NCBI GenBank assembly: GCA_903892415.1
Contig: CAITIQ010000230.1
Span: 49,399-113,398, forward strand
Direction of reading: 5' to 3'
Length of the DNA: 64,000 nucleotides
DNA from: an uncultured delta proteobacterium
GTDB lineage: Bacteria; Myxococcota_A; Polyangia; Polyangiales; Polyangiaceae
The notes under the pieces are model-generated. The model saw nothing but the letters and a program-made list of their open reading frames with translations, was not told the origin of the DNA and ran no database searches. Numbering within the stretch: the stretch's first letter is position 1; each line of letters opens with the position of its first letter. A program made the translations under genes and the position numbers. Shown here piece by piece: positions 57,882-64,000 of the stretch.

Positions 57882-58043
57882 GCGTGGGGATGAAAGCGAA
57901 GCGTTGGGGCAGGGTCAAGGTCGGCTGAGACACGCGGTTGGCGCCTTAGAGCCGGGATGCTTCGAACGTCGTCGGTGTATGTAACCGCAAGTAACCGCAG
58001 GATCCGACCGGCCCGCCGTAGATTCGTGCCGAGAGGACCACAC

Positions 58044-58769
58044 ATGCGAAGCTCGATTCTGATCGCGACGGCACTCTTCCTGGCCACCAGCTGCAAGGCG
58101 AAAAAGGAGATGCCCCCGGATGCCGATGCCATCGTCGCCGAAGCGCGCGCCGAGAAAGAGGCGCTGCAGAAGATTGCCAGCAAGGTCCCGGCCGCATTCG
58201 ACGCAAAGCTCGGCCCAGCGTGCGGCGAGCCTAAGAAGACGCTCGTCTTGTCACGAACCGATCTGGAGCGCGTGTTCGTGAAGAACCGCGAGACCTTCGA
58301 CTTCGCCAAAGACGGCCGCAAATACGAGTGCGACTACGCGCAAGAACCGAGCGGTTGGATCTTCCCGGCCAGCTTCTCCCCGAAGCGCATCGACATCTCG
58401 CTCGGCTACTGGGAGACCCAGCGCCACCCGGCCACGATCGCAGACTTGCGCAAGGCGCTCGACTCGCAACGACCGCACGAGCACGTGGCCGTCTACCTTG
58501 CCGACCAGGACACCACTGGTGGATGCGTGAGCTGTGGGCCGAACGGGACCTTTCAAGCCGCAACCCTGAATGCCTTGGTCGTCGTGTTCGACCGCAAGTC
58601 GACCGACGTGGTTTGCCAGCTCTCCCTGCAGGTCGAGAGCGACAGCAAGCTGAATTTCTCGGTCCGATCGGGGGAAACCGAGAACAGCGCCGCGACGCGA
58701 GCGCTCATGAACAACCTTCGAGACCGCCTGCGAGCCGCGGTGAAGAAGCGGTTCCGCGCCGAAGACTGA
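58044..58769 (+). CDS. Hypothetical lipoprotein
   Basis: MRSSILIATALFLATSCKAKKE lipobox, good coding character. Confidence 0.72.
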   Translation: MRSSILIATALFLATSCKAKKEMPPDADAIVAEARAEKEALQKIASKVPAAFDAKLGPACGEPKKTLVLSRTDLERVFVKNRETFDFAKDGRKYECDYAQEPSGWIFPASFSPKRIDISLGYWETQRHPATIADLRKALDSQRPHEHVAVYLADQDTTGGCVSCGPNGTFQAATLNALVVVFDRKSTDVVCQLSLQVESDSKLNFSVRSGETENSAATRALMNNLRDRLRAAVKKRFRAED

Positions 58770-58956
58770 TCCTCTCACTTCGTGACGCCAAGCTCCACCG
58801 ACCGAATCGTTGTAGCGTTCGCAGGATGCTCGACAGGATCCATGTCGTGGGATTTGGGGTCGCCCTGAACCCCGTCTTCGCCGCCGCGCCGCCGCGCAGC
58901 GAAGTTTGATCGCATTTGTTGCGACGTGACCGCGACCCGATGGTCTGATGGCCTCC

Positions 58957-59151
58957 GTCGAGGTCGAGACAGGGCAGGCTCTTGGCGCTCGCGGTAGCGG
59001 TCGCGACGGCGCCACTCGACGCGTCCGGCAGCGCCGAAGCGGCTTCTGTCGCCGCCGAAGTGGTCGCGTTGCCGCCGCTGCCGGCGCGGCTGCTCGAGCC
59101 ACACGCGAGGCAGAGAACGACGAGCCCGGTGAGTGAAGCGAGACATCGCAT
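58957..59151 (-). pseudogene. Truncated 5' fragment of the Sel1-type lipoprotein gene
   Basis: MRCLASLTGLVVLCLACGSSSRAGSGGNATTSAATEAASALPDASSGAVATATASAKSLPCLDLD then unrelated sequence. Confidence 0.85.
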
Positions 59152-59230
59152 GCTCGGCACTGTACGTCCCAGCCAGGTCTGTCCGGCGTTCTGGGACAAA
59201 GCCGCTCTCGTCGAAGCAGGCGCCCTGGTC
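58957..59230. repeat. Segmental duplication copy B
   Basis: Matches 52501-52780 with a few substitutions and small indels. Confidence 0.93.
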
Positions 59231-59292
59231 CCGCTGACCTTGTTGCGGTCGTAGACCGCGATTGACGCCGTCGTGTAGGCTCCACCCCATTC

Positions 59293-60858
59293 ATGCCTGG
59301 TTCATCGGAGATCGCCCCGGGCAGCGTCATATCCGATCGATATCGAGTGATTTCGATCTTAGGCGAGGGGGGAATGGGCGTGGTTCTCGAGGCCGTGCAT
59401 CTGGAGCTCGATGCACGCGTGGCCGTGAAGATTCTGCGTGGGGACGTCGCTCTACACGAGGAAACCACCGTCCGATTTCTGCGCGAGGCCAAGGCGGCCT
59501 CACTGCTTCGCAGTGAATTCGTGGCGCGGGTCACGGACTTCGGACGGAGCGATGGCGCGCCGTTCATGGTGATGGAGTTGCTCGAGGGCGTGGACTTAGA
59601 GCGCCAGCTGCAGCACGGGCCGCTGCCGATCGCCGATGCCGTCGACGCTGTGATCCAAGCCGCCGCCGGCCTCGCGGAAGCGCACGCTGCAGGCATCGTG
59701 CATCGCGACATCAAGCCCTCAAACCTCTTTCGCACCCAGCGCTCCGACGGCTCGATCTGCGTCAAGATCGTCGACTTTGGAATTTCCAAGCTGGTGCGCC
59801 TGCCGGGAATAGAAGGACCCCAGAGCCCTCTTCGCGCGATCACGGGGGATGCGCGTGTGATGGGAACGCCGCTGTACATGTCACCAGAGCAGTTGCGATC
59901 GGCGCGCGATGTTGATGAGCGTACGGATGTGTGGTCGCTCGGCGCAGTGCTGTACGAGCTTGTCACGGGCGAACCGCCGTTTCTTGCCGATGACGTCGCG
60001 CAGCTCGTCGCGCGTGTGATCGAGCAGGAGCCCGTTCGTCCCGAGGTGATTCGACGCGATTTGCCTAGCGAACTTTCCGACGTGATTTTGCGAGCGCTGG
60101 TCAAGGACCGCGAAAGGCGAACCGCGTCAATGACTGCGTTTGCCAGCGAGCTTTCGCCGTTTGGCTCTGCGGAGGGCACCATCGCTGCGCGCCGCGCAAG
60201 TTTGCCTGGGGGCCGCGGCGCGTCCGAATCCCTCGCCTCCGTGGCTGTTGCGCGCACGGTCGTCGCAGAGCTCGCCGCCGCTCCCCCTGCTTCGTTCGGG
60301 CCGTCGAGTTTGGCATCGACCTCCACGACGGACGAGTTCAAACCAGGCGCAGACGAAAGGACCCGACGCGCCTTTGCCTCGACGCGGCCGTCGGCGCCTC
60401 AGCCAGATGACGAACGCGTCGAACGAGCTCCGTCGCACCGTGGCGAGGCGAGTCGTGTCGACGATGCGCTCGATGCTACTGTGAAGCCACGCCTGCGCGG
60501 CTGGTTGATCGGCGCAGCTCTGCTCGCGGGGGGCGTTGGTGTGACAGCGTTGATTTGGAGTGGTGGGGCTTCGGGCACGGTCACGCCGGATAGCCGGCCA
60601 ACCCCCACAGCCTCGGTCGCCGGAGCAAAAACCGGAGCGCCGGAGCCCGATATTGCGCCCAAGCGAGATCAGGATGCTGGGCTATTGTCGACGAACTCCG
60701 GGACCAGCGCCCGAGCTAGCGCGCCGCGCACGGGTGAGCTGCCTCCTGTAAAGACGGCGGCTGCGTCCAGCATTTCAGCGTCGAACTCGACCAGCACGCC
60801 CACCGTAGTTGCCAAGCCCACAGCTCACGTAACCGCAAGCGGGAGAACCCTATGGTGA
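59293..60858 (+). CDS. Serine/threonine protein kinase with a C-terminal TM segment and Ala/Ser/Thr-rich tail
   Basis: DRYRVISILGEGGMGVVLEAVH, VAVKIL, GIVHRDIKPSNLF, KIVDFGISKL, GTPLYMSPEQL. Confidence 0.95.
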   Translation: MPGSSEIAPGSVISDRYRVISILGEGGMGVVLEAVHLELDARVAVKILRGDVALHEETTVRFLREAKAASLLRSEFVARVTDFGRSDGAPFMVMELLEGVDLERQLQHGPLPIADAVDAVIQAAAGLAEAHAAGIVHRDIKPSNLFRTQRSDGSICVKIVDFGISKLVRLPGIEGPQSPLRAITGDARVMGTPLYMSPEQLRSARDVDERTDVWSLGAVLYELVTGEPPFLADDVAQLVARVIEQEPVRPEVIRRDLPSELSDVILRALVKDRERRTASMTAFASELSPFGSAEGTIAARRASLPGGRGASESLASVAVARTVVAELAAAPPASFGPSSLASTSTTDEFKPGADERTRRAFASTRPSAPQPDDERVERAPSHRGEASRVDDALDATVKPRLRGWLIGAALLAGGVGVTALIWSGGASGTVTPDSRPTPTASVAGAKTGAPEPDIAPKRDQDAGLLSTNSGTSARASAPRTGELPPVKTAAASSISASNSTSTPTVVAKPTAHVTASGRTLW

Positions 60859-60922
60859 TCGAGCTTGCGGTCGTGCCCAATGAGACTGCAATTGAACGCC
60901 TGCTCGCGAACGAGCCAAGGCG

Positions 60923-62044
60923 TTGCATGCAACGTGGCACTTCGAGGGCGGGCTCGCGGCTGCCGAAAATCCGCTCAGCATAAAGGCTCGGGTTTCTGCG
61001 ACGTCTGGATCCTGTTACTTCTTCCGAGTGATTGCTTCTCCGGCCTCGAATTGGCGCCGCTGGTTTCCGCTGCTTGGGACCTTGGCGAGCTTGCTCGTTG
61101 TGCCGTTTTCGTTCGAGGCTATGGCTCAACCCGCGTCGGACGGAGCCGGGCGCGCCCAAGCTCTTTTTGTGGAGGGCGCCGCGCTGCTCGACAAGGGTGA
61201 AGTCGCCCTGGCCTGCCCGAAGCTTGAAGCCGCGGTCACGCTCACGCGTCGCGAGGCACTCGGCGGCATGTTGGTGCTCGAGGAGTGTTATGAACGCGTC
61301 GGGAAGCTCGCTAGCGCGTGGGGTCTCGCCAGCGAGATCGTTGGCAAAGCGCGAGCCAGCGGACAGACCGAGCGCGCGGATGAAGCGCAGCGTCGCTACG
61401 AGGCGCTCTCGCCCAGGCTTCACAAGATCGCGTTGAAGTTCGAACCAAAGACCCTTGAGCTCGATGGACTACGAGTGCTCGTCAACGGAGTAGAGCAACC
61501 TCGACAGGCACTGGAGAGTCCGATTCCCGTCGACGCCGGCGCTCTCGTGGTCCAGGTCAGCGCGACCGGCAGTGAGCCGGTGGAGACGCGCTTCGAGGTG
61601 CCAGAGGCACCCGGCGAGTCGAGTGTCATCGTCGCGGGCCCTGCGCCGCAAACGAAGAAGCAGCCGAGCGACGTCGTGCCTCAGACCAGCTATTGGGGAG
61701 CGCAGCGTATTGCTGGCGTGAGCATCGCTGCGGTGGGTGCACTGAGCAGCGGAGCGGGGCTGATTCTGGCCGGCGTGGCCGCGTCGAACTACGATGCAGC
61801 GTTCGAGGAACAACGTTGTTCGGGCGAGCCGCTGCTTTGCGACGACGTTGGACCGATCGACGCCGCACGCGGCCTTGGCGATCTCGCGACGGGATTTGTA
61901 TTGGCGGGACTCGGCTTGGCAACCGTCGGCGTGGTGGTCTGGCTAACGGGCAGCGATGCCGTCGAACTCGCACCTGCAAACGCCGCACGAGTGCAGCTGG
62001 GCTTTAAAGCGGGCGCCGTTTTCCTCGAGGTGAAGTCATGGTGA
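60923..62044 (+). CDS. Hypothetical TPR/PEGA-like membrane protein downstream of the STPK (start uncertain)
   Basis: AQALFVEGAALLDKGEVALACPKLEAAVTLTRREALGGMLVLEECYERVGKLASAW; two C-terminal TM segments. Confidence 0.78.
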   Translation: MHATWHFEGGLAAAENPLSIKARVSATSGSCYFFRVIASPASNWRRWFPLLGTLASLLVVPFSFEAMAQPASDGAGRAQALFVEGAALLDKGEVALACPKLEAAVTLTRREALGGMLVLEECYERVGKLASAWGLASEIVGKARASGQTERADEAQRRYEALSPRLHKIALKFEPKTLELDGLRVLVNGVEQPRQALESPIPVDAGALVVQVSATGSEPVETRFEVPEAPGESSVIVAGPAPQTKKQPSDVVPQTSYWGAQRIAGVSIAAVGALSSGAGLILAGVAASNYDAAFEEQRCSGEPLLCDDVGPIDAARGLGDLATGFVLAGLGLATVGVVVWLTGSDAVELAPANAARVQLGFKAGAVFLEVKSW

Positions 62045-62718
62045 GACAGGTTGTGGTCGCATGCTTGTGCGCTGCTTCATTGCTTGGCTGCAATCTGCTG
62101 TTTTCGTTGGACGAGGCAGGGCAGCGGACCGCCTCGGGCGGCGGTGGCAGCGGTGCGACGGGCGCCGGTGCTACGGGCGCGGGCGCGGCCGGCGGCACCG
62201 CGGCTGAAGGTGGTGGCGGTGGCGGCTCGGTCGGCGGTGCTGGTGGCGGCGGGATGGGAGGCGGCACGGGTGGCTGCGATCCGAACGAGACGGAGCTTCC
62301 GGGGAGGGATGTGTTGTTCAACGGCTCGTTTGAGAGCAACAGCTTTTGGAGCAGTGCGCCCTACTCGTTGGTGGATGACGCGCGCTGCGGTTGCACCTCG
62401 GGGCAGATGAACGCGACCGCCTATGACGAACTTCGTCAGAAGATCAATCTGGCCGGTCCCGGCAAGATTCACCTGTTTGCTGCGCTAAAGGCGCCGATGT
62501 TCGTCGATACGTCGGTTGTCATCCGGGAGGAGACAGGTCCAGAGGTCCAACCGCCGGTAGGTTTTGGGTCGCCTGGCCCGGATGGGTGGCGGGCAGCCAA
62601 CGCCGTGTGGGACTACGACGGGCCCGCCAAGGAATTGACTTTCGCCTTTATCTTTCACTCTCGGGAAGCGCAGGACATCCAACTCGATTGTGTACGCGTC
62701 ACCTTCGTGCCCGACTAA
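62038..62718 (+). CDS. Hypothetical Gly-rich lipoprotein
   Basis: SLLGCNLLFSLDE lipobox, Gly-rich linker, C-terminal globular domain; overlaps upstream gene by 7 bp. Confidence 0.75.
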   Translation: MVRQVVVACLCAASLLGCNLLFSLDEAGQRTASGGGGSGATGAGATGAGAAGGTAAEGGGGGGSVGGAGGGGMGGGTGGCDPNETELPGRDVLFNGSFESNSFWSSAPYSLVDDARCGCTSGQMNATAYDELRQKINLAGPGKIHLFAALKAPMFVDTSVVIREETGPEVQPPVGFGSPGPDGWRAANAVWDYDGPAKELTFAFIFHSREAQDIQLDCVRVTFVPD

Positions 62719-62838
62719 CGGGAGTCTGCTCAAATGCCGCGCACGGGTGCTGTCCGTCGTCTGCGCCACATCACTGCGCCCGCGAGCATCAATCCGAGCC
62801 CCGCTCCCTCGCGAGAGCTGCCACCGTCGGGCGCGGCA

Positions 62839-62967
62839 CGAGCAGCCAGCCGCGCGCACGTTGCTTTGCTCGCGCGGCAGCGGGGCTGGCCGGTGCTCAC
62901 CTCGGATCCGGATGACTTGCTTGCGATCGATCCGACGCTGAAGGTTCAGCGGACCTGGCTTGGGTAA
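62839..62967 (+). pseudogene. PIN-domain toxin C-terminal remnant
   Basis: RAHVALLARQRGWPVLTSDPDDLLAIDPTLKVQRTW without an upstream PIN N-terminus. Confidence 0.6.
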
Positions 62968-63076
62968 GGTTGGGGCGCGCGGGCTTGGGTTCGCTAAAAG
63001 CTGCTCTCCGCGAAGAGCGCGGCACCAGCGCCCAGGCGTCGAGCTGCGCCCGCGCTCGAGCGCCCCGACCTCGAAC

Positions 63077-63469
63077 TCAGATGGACTCCACCTCGAGCGA
63101 CGGATCGAGGTGGAGCAGATCCCCGGCATCACTCGAGACGACGAGCGCGCGGTGCTTGCGTGCGGTAAGCACGACCGAAGCATCGATCACATCCGAGGTT
63201 CGCGACCGGCCGCACAGGGTACCTGCTGCCTCTGCGGTGAGCAGGTCCAGCGGCAAGACCGTTGTTTGGGGACCTCTCAGGAGCGCTCGTAGCGGCACCT
63301 GGCGCGCCCCATCGCGGGAGACCTGACCCACGACCCCGGCGGGAACCACCAGCGCAATGCGTCCGCGCAGAGCCTCCGCGACCAACGCTCGCATGCGCGG
63401 GTCTGCACGCTCGAACGCGATCAGCGCGCCTGCGTCGAGGACGATCGTCGGAGTACTTTTTTTACCCAT
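63077..63469 (-). CDS. PIN-domain toxin (VapC-like)
   Basis: TIVLDAGALIAFERADPRMRALV; TSDVIDASVVLTARKHRALVVSSDAGDLLHLDPSLEV. Confidence 0.87.
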   Translation of the reverse strand: MGKKSTPTIVLDAGALIAFERADPRMRALVAEALRGRIALVVPAGVVGQVSRDGARQVPLRALLRGPQTTVLPLDLLTAEAAGTLCGRSRTSDVIDASVVLTARKHRALVVSSDAGDLLHLDPSLEVESI

Positions 63470-63669
63470 TGTCGTGCCGCTAGGTCAGGCTTGCCGTGCT
63501 CGCGGTCCATGGTGGCGAGGATGTCGGCGAGCTCCTCGTGACGGAGCTTCTCGTCGACCGCCTCCGTCACGAAGGCACTCAGCGACTTCGCCCGGCCCTC
63601 GCGGACCTTGCGCTTGGCGAGCGATAGGACCTCACTCGGCATGGAGATGGCTACCTTCGACGTGGTCAT
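63421..63669 (-). CDS. Antitoxin (ribbon-helix-helix / VapB-like)
   Basis: KVAISMPSEVLSLAKRKVREGRAKSLSAFVTEAVDEKL; overlaps PIN gene start. Confidence 0.82.
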   Translation of the reverse strand: MTTSKVAISMPSEVLSLAKRKVREGRAKSLSAFVTEAVDEKLRHEELADILATMDREHGKPDLAARQWVKKVLRRSSSTQAR

Positions 63670-63724
63670 ACTTTTATCCTACCCTCGTTGCAGCCTTCGT
63701 CAAGCGAGCGCTCGCCTCATTGAT

Positions 63725-64000
63725 TTACAGACACGCGGTTGGCACCTCGAGTGTCTCTGCATTCGGCGAGCGAATCCACGTAACGCTGATCCTGTCGGAG
63801 GGCGCGACCGAGGTGAGCTTGAAGGCGGCCCATTGTCGGGTGTTGCCGTCGATGGTGCGCACGACGTAGGTGTGATTCACGAGCGCCTGCAGGTCGTCAT
63901 GTTCACCCCAATTGCCGGTCGGATAATCGGCAGCGTCGAGCTCGGTTGGCACCGCATCCAGCGGCAAGTCTCCCAGATCGACGATGAAGGACTCGTCGTC
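63725..64000 (-). CDS. Partial hypothetical protein (possibly HmuY-like), 5' end outside window
   Basis: DDESFIVDLGDLPLDAVPTELDAADYPTGNWGEHDDLQALVNHTYVVRTIDGNTRQWAAFKLTSV; open to window end. Confidence 0.5.
   Translation of the reverse strand, partial: DDESFIVDLGDLPLDAVPTELDAADYPTGNWGEHDDLQALVNHTYVVRTIDGNTRQWAAFKLTSVAPSDRISVTWIRSPNAETLEVPTACL

Noticed and set aside
58251-60341. 696-aa minus-strand ORF antisense to the STPK and the hypothetical lipoprotein
   Set aside because: Low-complexity Arg/Ser/Thr-rich translation typical of antisense frames in high-GC DNA; overlaps a confidently recognised kinase
62960-63326. Two overlapping plus-strand ORFs antisense to the PIN toxin
   Set aside because: Shadow ORFs; the minus-strand PIN protein has clear motifs

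Overview
High-GC (myxobacteria/Polyangia-like, by gene content and codon usage) 64 kb chromosomal window. Left part (1-25 kb) is mostly housekeeping or lineage-specific genes: dnaE 3' end, LysR, MoxR ATPase, DUF4388-like protein, BamD-like lipoprotein, M50 protease, an aconitase-fold protein that appears to lack the catalytic Fe-S cysteines, Roadblock/LC7, aroQ, accB-accC, an NfnAB-like fused oxidoreductase, nth, a Fic-fold protein with a degenerate active site, a pseudokinase-TPR protein and a Ser/Thr kinase. The right part (26-64 kb) is accessory. It holds: (i) a five-gene SWIM / HEAT-like / MoxR / DUF5682(TIKI/TraB-like) / VWA operon, with a diverged paralogue of the HEAT-like gene 22 kb away; (ii) an RHS polymorphic toxin with a C-terminal HxE...PCxxC deaminase-like domain, translationally coupled to a HEAT-like candidate immunity protein, with an apparent -1 frameshift in a poly-C run at its N-terminus; (iii) a LytTR two-component system with an RND efflux operon; (iv) a dockerin-bearing M1-like peptidase coupled to a cohesin-like lipoprotein; (v) a 0.28 kb segmental duplication, a VapBC-like TA pair and two orphan PIN C-terminal remnants. 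All calls come from reading motifs in the supplied translations. No database searches were run.
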